This document shows positions 55,613 to 64,000 of a stretch of 64,000 bases of DNA, piece by piece. This stretch comes from Diplonema papillatum. Its lineage: Eukaryota; Euglenozoa; Diplonemea; Diplonemida; Diplonemidae. The notes under the pieces are model-generated. The model worked only from the letters and a program-made list of their open reading frames with translations. It was not told the origin of the DNA and did not search any database. Where the stretch lies: the NCBI GenBank assembly GCA_030068145.1, contig JAPJBO010000016.1:186001-250000 (forward strand), written 5' to 3'. Every line of letters begins with the position of its first letter. Positions within the stretch are counted from its first letter, which is position 1. Position numbers and translations under genes: made by a program.

Positions 55613-56928
55613 TCACAGGCCTTTGTTGAACGTCACGTGGTCGAGGTGGCTCTGTGCGGTTGTTTTTCGTAGCAACAACGCTTTGCAAACACGAAAGAGA
55701 AGGCAGCGTGTTTGGGAGAAGATTAGCCTACCGATCATATTCACTCGCTATCAATCACAAACAGGCTAATCCTCCCCCAGCACGTACAAACAAACACACG
55801 CCTATTTTCTTTTGTGATGTTGACGCAAATAAGTTTTTTCCCGATTGTGGGGTCTGTGGTTTGCTGCGTCCTTACTTTGCCGCGCACGTAGCGTTCGCAA
55901 CGTGAACTAGCGACTACTCGTGCAAAGTAGCACCTCTAATGTAAACTCTGAGGGTTATTGCATACCGCTTCTGCGATCTTCCTCAGCTCCGGTTCGAGTG
56001 AGGAAATGGGGAACGAGCCTGTTTGAGGGAACAGAGCTATCGCGAACGGAAGCGCGATGGACAGGGCACCGCACATGACGCTGATGTCGAGGAACACTTG
56101 CCCGGCCTTCGACCGCGAGACAGCCGGCAGGGCGGCACGGACCAGAGGCATCAAAAATGGCGGCAGCAGCAGGACGGGAGCAGGCAGCACGATCCTCGAA
56201 GCCGCACACTGCGCAAGCGCCGTGACCGCCGCATTGCACGACCGACCCATCTCCTCCCCCGTCTCGGGATGGTGCACTGCGATCCCATCAATGGCCTCTC
56301 GATACCGCATGGCGGCCACATTGAAAGCACCAGATCCCGCCACCGCCACATACGGAACTGCGATCCCCATGCACCTCGCCGTCATCGGCTTCAGCCTGCT
56401 AGCATTCGTCTTGAGCCATTGACTCATGCCGACTGCCGTTCCACATGACACGGTGGTCGCCATGACGTAAGCAATGAGCGTGCTGTTCACGGAATCCGTG
56501 TCCTCGGCGGCGTCCTTTGCAATCGGGCGGTTCACGTAGTTGAACCCGGCATTGTAACTCTGGTTGACCCACTGCCAAAAAATCGAGTTGAACACTGTCG
56601 GAGACGAGAGCAGCATGCCCGCGCACACGGGCACGTTGGCCGGGATGAAGCTCGCCGGCCGAAACGCGAGGTTCAGCTTGTCGCCTGTGTCCGGGTGGCA
56701 GACGGCGCCGAGGACGCTACGCGCGGTCCACAGGTCTTTGTTGATCTTCGGATCTTGGGCGTTGATTCGGCCCATTTTGAACTCGTTCAGCAGGCCCTTG
56801 CAGCGGTCCAGTTCCGCATCGGACGTGAACAGGCGCAGCGGGTTGATCACGTCGTAGAAGTGCAGCACGCGCCCGGCGTACGTACTTTGGTCGTAGTACG
56901 GACGCTCGAGGTCAAAAGGCTTCGACAT
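55613..56928 (-). CDS. Sideroflexin, two exons
   Basis: Mitochondrial inner-membrane carrier of the sideroflexin family; animal SFXN1/3 import serine for one-carbon metabolism. Exon 1 runs 56928-55966 from ATG (MSKPFDLERPYYDQ), with CHPDTGDKLNLAFRPASFIPANVP (the HPDTG signature, residues 78-82) and FWQWVNQSYNAGFNYVNR. Four or five hydrophobic segments follow, and the exon ends at KIAEA. A donor GCG|GTATGC follows. Reading through would give a non-family tail and a stop at 55936. Exon 2 is only 39 bases (55651-55613), opened by CCGCACAG|AGC, and encodes SHLDHVTFNKGL plus stop. This matches the conserved VYFNKGL-type C-terminus of the family. The product is 333 residues, the usual family length. 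Intron 314 bases. The ATG at 57087 of the longer frame is unlikely, since the extra 53 residues are not family-like. Confidence 0.96.
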
Positions 56929-57220
56929 GGCTGCTGTTGTTTGCGGTGTTTTCCTTTTAACTGGTTGAGTTGTGAAGTGAATGGAGCCTCGCCCACGTCC
57001 ACCGCCTGTGTGATGATTCGTCCGGGGGGTGCGTGCGCACTCAAAGCTGAAATGGCCATAATCAGAAGCAATCTCGCTTGGCTTCATGGTGGTTCGCCCA
57101 ACAGAAGCTGACGACCAAAGTTTGGCCTTTTGAAGTGAGCGGCCGAAGGTCAGCTTGAAAACAGGACCGTCGTCAAGCTACCTCCGAGGCCCGCAGGAAG
57201 CTCCCACAACATACGTGAAC

Positions 57221-58140
57221 ATGCTTTCCCATTTGCTTTCGCTGGCCTTGCTGCTAGTCGTCGCTACCTTTGCATCTGCACGCGGTGGGCTGCGAACGAG
57301 AGAAAACGGGGTCCTACTTCGAAACTAACGCGTGGCCGTGAAGCCGAATTCGTCACTCGCTTGGCAGAAAGTCTCTCTAATTCTAGGCACACATACACAC
57401 ACGGATACGTGCATGCTCGAGTTTCGTACGCGGAACGCGCAAAACTCGTGTTGCTTTCAAAAGGGGGGTCTTCGCCACTTCAAAGCGAGAAAGCAGCGTA
57501 AGCGCCGGATCTGAAGAAGTCGACGCAGGAACGAATCCAACAGAGATGCCGTCACAAGTTACCTGCAAACACGTCGGCTTGCGTGGCGACCGCTTTTCCA
57601 GCAGGCGAAGAGCCCAAATAGAAGCCTGCCGACTTGCGAAGCCTTTCAAGGCCTTTGAGCAGCTGCCCGAACTGGTGTCGAGGCAAGCCGCTCTTTTTCC
57701 GCTGGCGAGTGGATCCTGAAACAAAGCGCTTCTTTCGCATTGGGCGACGGAATTTCCGATTGACGTGCTTTGCCACGACTCTGCAAGAGGTAGTGTGTTG
57801 TCATCCGGATCTTAAGTCCAGCACCCACTAACGGCCTTTGTAGAATCAAGGAGCTGGTGAGTTTGACAGCAATTCTACAGATGCCTCGAACTTCCTCTCC
57901 TCCATGAAGGCCGTCGTTGGTCTGCGGAACTGTAAGCATGCGGAGAAGGTAAAGATCGAACAGCAATTCGCCACTGTCAAAAAGACCAGCATCCTATCCT
58001 GGACACACTTTTGGACGGCCGTACGCAAGTACTCGACGATTTGGGGACAAGCCCCCAGCAGGGCCAGCAGGCGTCAAGAGAACGCGTATGCTCGTCTCGC
58101 GCGCTACCGCCGAAGCCTTCTGCGCTTCTTGGAGGAGTGA
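57221..58140 (+). CDS. Possible plus-strand multi-exon gene for a secreted protein
   Basis: The evidence is circumstantial. An ATG at 57221 opens a textbook signal peptide (MLSHLLSLALLLVVATFASA), followed by possible donors at 57285 and 57311. A frame open from 57622 to 57789 reads WCRGKPLFFRWRVDPETKRF and onward to TLQE, then GAG|GTAGTG. After TTTGTAG at 57843 the phase-matched frame continues (NQGAGEFDSNSTDASNFL, SILSWTHFWTAVRKYSTIWG) to a TGA at 58140. The intervening intron would be only 54 bases, shorter than others here. The middle region also has a minus-strand frame with plausible splice sites, so strand is unsettled. It would be the only plus-strand host gene, and its end overlaps the Psf2 stop by 37 bases. 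Family unknown. Confidence 0.3.
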
Positions 58141-58892
58141 TCAGTGGAAACAGGCGTTTCTGTCGTGGGCCCCGGCGTATCGACATCGCCTAGGCCGATG
58201 AGGCCCGCAGCATCGATGTCAGCCGGCGGAAGGTCGTCTCCGTCTTCTGCTGGTTGAACCAGAGGGTCTTCCGCGGGAATGGCATCTGGCTCGTTATTGA
58301 GGGCCCTCACTGCGTTGACGTCCCCTGCCACCACGTCCTCCGCCGGAGCGGGCGCGGCAGCGTAGTTGCGCATGGTGTCCATGAGGTGGATCATCGGCAT
58401 TTTCGCGGTGTTGATCTCGAGGGCCGCGAGAGACGACATCTTGTACCCTTGATTGCCCGGCTTGAGCGCGCCCATGCCCCTTCGGATCTTCTCGTCTCTC
58501 ACGTTGTCCAGCTCGCGCAGCAATCGCTCGACTTCCGTGCATTCCTTCACGTCGGCTCTCCACTTGCACAGCAGCTTCGCCACCTCCAGGAAGTGGAACG
58601 GGACCGACTGAAACCCCTGCTCGTCTTTCTCCTTCGCCAAGACGTCTTGAAGGTGCTCCTTCCGTAGCCACGACGGCGTTACTATCCGGCAACAGCCCGA
58701 TTCTCTCAGTAAAATCGCGAGCCAAAGCGGTACTTCAGCTGGGTCGGGTGGGTTGAACGGCCCGTACCGGCCGCTGATGAAGTCCGCTTGCTCCATGCGG
58801 AAGTCCGGCAAAATGGTCACGATCTCTTCTTGGGCCATGAACTCTAACTTTGCGACGCCGCTCGTCTTAAATCGAACGTCATCGCGCTGCAT
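58104..58892 (-). CDS. PSF2: GINS complex subunit Psf2
   Basis: Subunit of the GINS complex, which with Cdc45 and Mcm2-7 forms the replicative CMG helicase in the nucleus. ATG at 58892; 262 residues. The beta-rich B domain is N-terminal, as in Psf2 relatives (about 17-72: LEFMAQEEIVTILPDF, ISGRYGPFNPPDPAEVPLWLAILL, WL). The helical A domain follows (about 95-178: VPFHFLEVAKLLCKW, MSSLAALEINTAKMPMIHLM), including the LEIN-T signature. Residues 179-262 are an acidic, Pro/Asp-rich tail ending in KKRRRLRR, a likely nuclear signal. Typical Psf2 is 185-230 residues, so the tail is an extension. A second ATG at codon 19 could also serve. No intron needed. Confidence 0.95.
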   Translation of the reverse strand: MQRDDVRFKTSGVAKLEFMAQEEIVTILPDFRMEQADFISGRYGPFNPPDPAEVPLWLAILLRESGCCRIVTPSWLRKEHLQDVLAKEKDEQGFQSVPFHFLEVAKLLCKWRADVKECTEVERLLRELDNVRDEKIRRGMGALKPGNQGYKMSSLAALEINTAKMPMIHLMDTMRNYAAAPAPAEDVVAGDVNAVRALNNEPDAIPAEDPLVQPAEDGDDLPPADIDAAGLIGLGDVDTPGPTTETPVSTDHSSKKRRRLRR

Positions 58893-59903
58893 TCGATTTT
58901 CGACGTTTTGGACACGCTTCGAGTTTGTCCACCTCGCTCCTCCCCTCCCTCAAAAGTCCCCTTGACTCCTGTAGTGTGTGCTTGACACCATGTCCTATCT
59001 GCTGACTGTTGATCCGAACAAACGATTTTGAATATGTGGGGCGACAAACTGCTTGAGTTCGCCGTCCGTGAGTAAACCCCAAGTCTGCGTTGGTCCTGGT
59101 GAACGCAAAATGAAAAGCAGCAAGATGGCACGAGATAAAGGGGGCAAGGCAGAAGGGGCGAATGCAGATGATCGAGGAAGCGTGGCCATCCAACCCAGTA
59201 ACATCCTGCACCACTTTTGACTGTTAGTTCACGGTGTCACATCCGATAGTTGAGGCTAGAATGCAGATACCTGTACCGATTCTGATGAAGCTGACGATGA
59301 TCACTGTGGCTTGACTAATGTTCCTTGAAATGATTGGGTCCAAATGCAGAGGATGTGGACGACAGGCCACCTTCATTCACGATGTCTGGTGCGCGTTTGG
59401 TGCCCCTTCTGCCTTGACCTGATAGAATACAACAAATAACGGCAACGCAAGACAGTCAAACAGGCTAGGTAAGGATCTGCGACTGCAGAGAATAGGTTAG
59501 TAGGATTGGCCTCGGCGTCGCTCCCAGCACGGGGATAGCTTGCATCATGCTGGGCACATTAACGTTTGAGTCTTACGTGCAGAGCAGCCGTAGGCGTCCT
59601 TGACATTGGTGACCGTGGGATAAGTGATACTTGGAATCAGTGATGCTCATCCAAGTCAGTCGACCGACACACGACACGGCTCCGCTGCAGCAAGCTGCTT
59701 TAAATCGGCACAACTTCGTTGGCCGCAAGAGGGTGTCCGCTCGAGATGGAATGGGCGACATTATCGGACAGGATAGCTGCGTTGGGGGGGATGCCACCGT
59801 AGCCTGAGAAAGTTCGCTGAGCTAATACGGGTTCAATGTACGTAACCTGCGGGGGGACCCCGGGTAGGGTCCGGTGCGGCCAATACGGGTGCAGACGCCC
59901 TTT
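58893..59903. other. Intergenic, nothing recognised
   Basis: About 1 kb between the Psf2 start and the exonuclease stop. No coding frame with a domain and no obvious repeat. Confidence 0.5.
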
Positions 59904-60836
59904 TTATGGCGGATTTGCACCGTTCCCGGCGGGCGCGCCACCACGGACGGAGCGATCGTCCTTGGTGCGGCCCTTGCTGTGGTAGCGTTCTTTGCAGCAC
60001 ACGCACAGCTTGCGGCACACGCCGCTGTAGCACGAGTGGGAGCCCGCGTCGAAGCACATTTCGGGGAGCACCTGATGGCAGCCGCCGCAATGCTTTCTCG
60101 GGTACGAGACTGTCTCAAAGTCGTGCAGCACGTTTATTTCGAGCAGATTGGTGCGCGGCAGCTCGACCTTGAACCCTGGTTCGGGGGCTTTGTGCAACTG
60201 CGAACGCCTGTGGGACGCTGAAAGCAGGTCGCATGGCGTGCTGGGTTCTGTGATGATGCATCTCCGGAGAACGTGCAGGGCCGCAACGTCCGCTGCTGAG
60301 TATTGCAGCACGTTCTGATCTAAAGGCCTTTTCGACCAGTCGACGTCGGCTATGTTGATGCTTTGCTTCGCATCGAGGAAGGGCTTCAATTCAGGGTCGG
60401 TGTAGTCGCCCATGGTGTACCGCAACGCGGGCACTATTACGAACCACGTCGGGTGTGCTTCTACCAACTGCTTTATGTACCCCCGGTACTGCCTCGGCTT
60501 CTTCTGCCACTCCGCAAGCTGCAAATCGACGACACGGACAACGTCGACGCCTAACTGTTGTTTTAAGAGCATGCAGTCCAACTTGCAGTCCCACCACAGC
60601 TTTTCAGTCGCGTCGCTGGAAAGGATCGGCTTCAGGAACGCTGCGGCCGGCTCCTTTCCGAGGCGGTCGATGTCGACGATGACAACCTTGTCTTCTGCAG
60701 CCAGCTGCACCAAGTGCAGCTTGTTGTCTCCGTACGGTTCGAACTCGCAATCCACGGCAATGCGGTCGCGGCCCGCCAGCAGCTGCTGCGCCTTTTCGAC
60801 GGCGGACGCGTCGTCGACGAGCGTGTAGTGCACCAT
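59904..60836 (-). CDS. DEDDy 3'-5' exonuclease with cysteine-rich C-terminus
   Basis: DnaQ-fold 3'-5' exonuclease of the RNase D/Rrp6/EXD group, acting on RNA or single-stranded DNA with two metal ions. ATG at 60836; 310 residues. Motif I is AVDCEFE (Asp29, Glu31), motif II LWWDCKLDCMLL (Asp87) and motif III LQYSAADVAAL (Tyr179, Asp183, the DEDDy spacing), so all catalytic residues are present. The domain fills residues 4-195. Residues about 245-285 hold eight cysteines (CGGC, MCF, SCYSGVCRKLCVCC) and His285 that could bind two zinc ions. This module is not part of the usual exonuclease and may bind nucleic acid or a partner. No HRDC domain is seen. The 5' leader on the minus strand is A/G-rich. 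Confidence 0.92.
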   Translation of the reverse strand: MVHYTLVDDASAVEKAQQLLAGRDRIAVDCEFEPYGDNKLHLVQLAAEDKVVIVDIDRLGKEPAAAFLKPILSSDATEKLWWDCKLDCMLLKQQLGVDVVRVVDLQLAEWQKKPRQYRGYIKQLVEAHPTWFVIVPALRYTMGDYTDPELKPFLDAKQSINIADVDWSKRPLDQNVLQYSAADVAALHVLRRCIITEPSTPCDLLSASHRRSQLHKAPEPGFKVELPRTNLLEINVLHDFETVSYPRKHCGGCHQVLPEMCFDAGSHSCYSGVCRKLCVCCKERYHSKGRTKDDRSVRGGAPAGNGANPP

Positions 60837-63121
60837 CCGCCGCCTTCCCTTTTTTTTTTTTGCCTCTTTTGTTTTGTGTTGCCGGCGTTCTTTTTTTCTC
60901 CTGTGTGTTGTGTGACGCGGCTTTACACTACACTGTCGCCCAGCGAAGTGCAGTGCTGAGGACTCCTACCTCTGTGTGTGTGACGTGCCGTCACAGCTGA
61001 AGCTCTTGCTCGTGGTGACCCCGCGCTGTTCAGAACTGCAACCTCATATTTAAGTGTGTAATAATTCTGCGCGTGCTTGCTTACTGCCCGTGACTTGTGT
61101 GCCCGCAATGAAGTGTCAGCTTGGAACTGTTACGAACAAGAGGAATCTAACTGGCTAACAAAACTATCAGCATTTCGCTTCAACGAGCGCCGTTCCCCGC
61201 AGCTCTGCTTAGGCTGGTGAAGCGAGGTCAGCTTGGCACGAAATGCCTTGCTCGAAACATTTGATACGTGCCCGCTGTGCACTGCAATGGCACCTACTTG
61301 CACACCCGACGTGTCCCCAGCCTCGACGAGTCTGCGTCAATACTCCCTGCGTGTTTCAGGTCAGCAGTGCAGGCTTGCATTTTGAGCACATTTGCAAAAG
61401 CAGAAAGGAAACCCGAAAAACAGAAGAGACCCGTCTGTTGCCCTGTTTGGAAGTCGCTCTTGTAGCCGGTCAAGACGCGAGCAACACTTCCGGACGGAAG
61501 AGGGGCAAGTCGGAGAAAGACTCTTACAGACGGGGGGAAACGGAATTGTTGCAACGCTCGCTTCGTGAGCTCTCCCCTTGGGGACACGACATGCGGGGGT
61601 TTCATCCACTTTCTTTCTCTCCTCACATACGTGCTACACGGAAGCACACAACACCGGTCCCTTCACTCCTGGTAGCCCGTGGTGCAGCGTGGCGCACCGT
61701 CATAGACATAGTCATAGAAGCGGCAGGCAAGACGATGCAGTTCTACGGGAAAAGGGTGGGCCGGCTTGGACAACACGTAGCGTTGGACGGGGGTACTGCG
61801 AAACATCGGCTGTCACCTACCCGAACAAAACATCGCAGCTGCATGCTGAGCACACACGGTTAGCAGGATTTCTTAGCGAGTGAAACCTGAGAAGGCCCTG
61901 ACAGTTAGATCCGCGGTTAAACGAAGCTCCTGATCTCGCACCCACCTCCTGAAGCAAATGATGATTGATCTGCTGTACTTCTCCACTTTCACTGGTGTAG
62001 TGCTGAAGTGGTGAGCATGCCATGCTGTTCTGTGTTACCATGCGAGGGAAGCAGGGATGCCTACGACCATGACACACACTCACCCTGCTACACACGCACA
62101 CGGTTCGGTCATTCTTGCAGCCTGCACACCGCCAGCGCAGAAAGGCGCAGGAATAGACCAGCAAGCAGAATTCGGTATGGCAGCAGTGCTGTGCCCTGTC
62201 AACCGAAGCATGGTTTGCCACATACTCTGTAATGTACAGCGGTCTGCAACCGCGAAAGCGCGCACAGGCGCACCGAAGCAAGTAGTGGACTGCAGGAAGG
62301 ATAGAGGACTGCCAGCGCGGGTGTCAAAAGGATGCGGGATGAGAATAATTACACACAACGGGTGGACGGCCACTTGTAACCAACTCGGGAAGTCTAACTA
62401 AATAGGCTCCTTGCAAAGCTTTGCAAAAATAAATTCGCGGATATTCCGGCTTTGTTCCCTCGAGATGCCGCAGAGCGCGCCGCGCATTTTTGTTTTGCCT
62501 TCTACTCGCCGGCCCGTGTTCAGGGTCGGTATGTTTCAGGGTGAAACTCTATTTAAACGGGTCAACACGCGTATATTACATGTACTGCAAGCGCACGCGA
62601 AACAGAACATCATAATTATGATCTTTAGAGAATTGCACGAGTAACTTGACCCTCAAACACGGGGGCGGGAAGAGTGGCTCTTGGTGGCCGCGAATTCGTG
62701 GATGAAAAATGGACGAACTCGAAACTTCGGACCGTTGGCTCTTTGCCAGGGGTGTTTGTTTTCAGAGTGACAGTTCGCCTTGAAAACTCTGGGGTGTAAG
62801 GGACGCTTTGGATCTGATCGAAGAAACCGGTCGCTTGGGGCTGAGAAAACAAACGGGAACGAGCGATAAAGCGCTTCTGTTAACACAGGGAGGGGTACGG
62901 GACCCCCTCCCCCCAACAGGCAGTAGTGAAAGCAATTGTTCTGATAGTGCCGCTGTGCGTTTCTTTCTTTTGGACCAACTGCGATCAACCAGAAGTTTTT
63001 TTGTGTGCACCTGGAGTGAATCTCTCCGGATAGGGGTTTTCTTGTGTTGGCACTTTCTTCCACCAGCACCATCAAATTGATCGGTTGATGCGTTGTTTCG
63101 TGTATCAGTGCAGTCCCTACC
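60837..63121. other. Intergenic, no supported gene
   Basis: The 5' flank of the exonuclease, with a T-rich plus strand near 60850. A 206-codon plus-strand frame at 61243-61863 shows no domain. A copy of the CAGAGTGACAGTTCGCCTTG motif near 62.77 kb belongs to the family seen around the kinesin 5' end. Confidence 0.5.
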
Positions 63122-63255
63122 CGCCGGCTTTTCTTTTGGGGACCGACCCGAAACAACCTCACAAGTGAAAAGCTGTGTGCTCCTGCCTCGCCGGTTTTTC
63201 TTTTGGGGACAGACCCGAGACAACCTCACAAATGAAAAGCTGTGTGCTCCTGCCA
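63122..63255. repeat. Two tandem 67-bp units next to the pacifastin-like gene
   Basis: Units start at 63122 and 63189 with CGCCGG, then TTTTCTTTTGGGGAC, CAACCTCACAA and TGAAAAGCTGTGTGCTCCTG. They differ at about six positions. A third CGCCGG starts at 63256, 21 bases from the stop codon of the neighbouring gene. They may mark a duplicated 3' untranslated segment. Confidence 0.9.
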
Positions 63256-63276
63256 CGCCGGCGGGACAAGGAAGAC

Positions 63277-64000
63277 TCAGACTTGCGTCATCTCGTGGAA
63301 GCCGCCGTCCAGTGCGCCGCCCTGCCGCCTCGCGGTGTAGCGCTGGACGACGAAAAACGCGGCGACCAGCCCGAGCAGCACGGGGACCGCGAAGAACCAG
63401 ATGGAGGGCCTGCTGCTTTTTTCCACGAACGGGTCACCGGACCCCATCACGAGCGGGGCCGGCTCGGCGCACTTCGGCTCCGCGCCCGCGGCCTCGGCCA
63501 GGCAGACCAAGCCGGCGGCACAGTGGAACTGCGGGCAGGCGACACCTTCGCGGTCGCATGTGTCCCCTATGGTCTGTACCGGTGTGCACGCCTTGACGAC
63601 CCCGCAGGTTCCGTCTGGATCTGCGACTGCCTTGCACCACTGCTGCGCGCCGCAGTCGTCGGAGTGTGCGCACCCGTCGGCGTACAGGCAGTACAGCCGC
63701 ACCGATCGGCCTTCCGCGGGGCCCCCCGCAGCGATGTCCCCGGCCCTGGCCTTGCACACCGTGCCGGGCGGGCACTCCTGCGCCCGGTCCACATCCACGC
63801 CGTCGCCGTGCTCGGGCGCTGAGAAACACACGCTTTCCTCCTCCAAGCACTCGGGCGTCCGTTCTGAGCACTTGTCAGTGGTGCACGACCACCCGTCCTT
63901 CGACGAGCACCGGCAGGTGTTGCAATGGTTGCTGCCGTCGTCCTTCCCGCTCCAGCCCGTCGGCCGCTTTTTCCCGCACGTGGTGGTGCACACGATCTTG
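63277..64000 (-). CDS. Cysteine-rich type I membrane protein with pacifastin-like domain, 5' partial
   Basis: The frame runs off the right edge, so the N-terminus is missing. The first visible codons are in frame and no start is assigned. A motif with spacing C...CNTCRCSSKDGWSCTTDKC matches the pacifastin light-chain inhibitor pattern (Cys-Asn-x-Cys-x-Cys...Gly...Cys-Thr-x2-Cys), a fold that inhibits serine proteases. About 130 residues with many cysteines follow (CPPGTVCKA, CAHSDDCGAQQWCKA, CDREGVACPQFHCAAGLVC), typical of disulfide-rich extracellular modules. Then comes one membrane helix (IWFFAVPVLLGLVAAFFVV), a basic stop-transfer QRYTARR and a short cytoplasmic tail ending at 63277. Role unknown; a surface protein or inhibitor is an inference. 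Confidence 0.8.
   Translation of the reverse strand, partial: KIVCTTTCGKKRPTGWSGKDDGSNHCNTCRCSSKDGWSCTTDKCSERTPECLEEESVCFSAPEHGDGVDVDRAQECPPGTVCKARAGDIAAGGPAEGRSVRLYCLYADGCAHSDDCGAQQWCKAVADPDGTCGVVKACTPVQTIGDTCDREGVACPQFHCAAGLVCLAEAAGAEPKCAEPAPLVMGSGDPFVEKSSRPSIWFFAVPVLLGLVAAFFVVQRYTARRQGGALDGGFHEMTQV

Noticed and set aside
56929-57087. N-terminal extension of sideroflexin from ATG 57087
   Set aside because: The extra 53 residues are not family-like, and the ATG at 56928 gives the normal sideroflexin start and length.
61243-61863. 206-codon plus-strand frame
   Set aside because: No domain, no signal for splicing or start context, and composition like the surrounding spacer.
1-64000. tRNA, rRNA, spliced-leader RNA or riboswitch
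   Set aside because: I looked for B-box-like GGTTCGANTCC on both strands and for conserved spliced-leader or rRNA strings and found none that I could support.

Overview
This window looks like a stretch of a large, repeat-rich nuclear genome of a unicellular eukaryote. Spliceosomal GT-AG introns, a kinesin, a GINS subunit, a mitochondrial sideroflexin and a piggyBac transposon rule out a prokaryote. Every confidently identified host gene, nine in all from 15 kb to the right edge, lies on the minus strand. GC-rich genes are separated by kilobases of degenerate repeats. Long one-directional clusters of this kind are known from Euglenozoa. My working inference is a free-living euglenozoan such as a diplonemid. 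This is not proven: I found no spliced-leader gene or rRNA.

Layout. From 1 to 5.86 kb there is repeat debris and no gene I can support. From 5.86 to 9.07 kb sits a structurally complete piggyBac element with TTAA sites, 13-bp inverted ends and a transposase; the transposase carries an unexpected N-terminal domain resembling an OTU-type cysteine peptidase. From 9.07 to 15.0 kb are MITE-like hairpins and a 1.6-kb foldback element with arms of about 560 bp. At 15.04-17.20 kb is a protein with two NTF2-like domains, glutamine tracts and a Cys/His-rich C-terminus. From 17.2 to 21.9 kb are repeats. At 21.9-29.7 kb is one kinesin gene of nine exons, reconstructed here by reading frame and splice sites; its introns host repeats, including a MITE with a perfect 9-bp target duplication. 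At 32.1-33.2 kb are two truncated tandem copies of the kinesin 5' end. At 36.6-39.2 kb is a foldback element whose inverted ends are built from 30-bp tandem repeats.

The right part holds, all on minus: a two-exon PLP enzyme of the cystathionine gamma-synthase family (39.6-42.7 kb); a GH89 alpha-N-acetylglucosaminidase homologue whose usual acid/base Glu motif is not visible (46.5-48.9 kb); a TPR and proline-rich protein (50.3-53.9 kb); an unidentified two-exon fragment (54.2-54.7 kb); sideroflexin with a 13-codon last exon (55.6-56.9 kb); GINS subunit Psf2 (58.1-58.9 kb); a DEDDy 3'-5' exonuclease with a cysteine-rich tail (59.9-60.8 kb); and a partial pacifastin-like membrane protein running off the right edge. 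One possible plus-strand gene for a secreted protein (57.2-58.1 kb) overlaps the 3' end of Psf2.

The genes have unrelated housekeeping roles: vesicle or flagellar transport, sulfur amino-acid metabolism, lysosomal glycan turnover, mitochondrial serine transport, DNA replication and RNA or DNA trimming. They do not form a pathway. What ties the window together is its repeat biology. At least four kinds of inverted-repeat element occur between genes and inside introns. Introns share a donor consensus, GTRYGY, in nine of the eleven that I could place.
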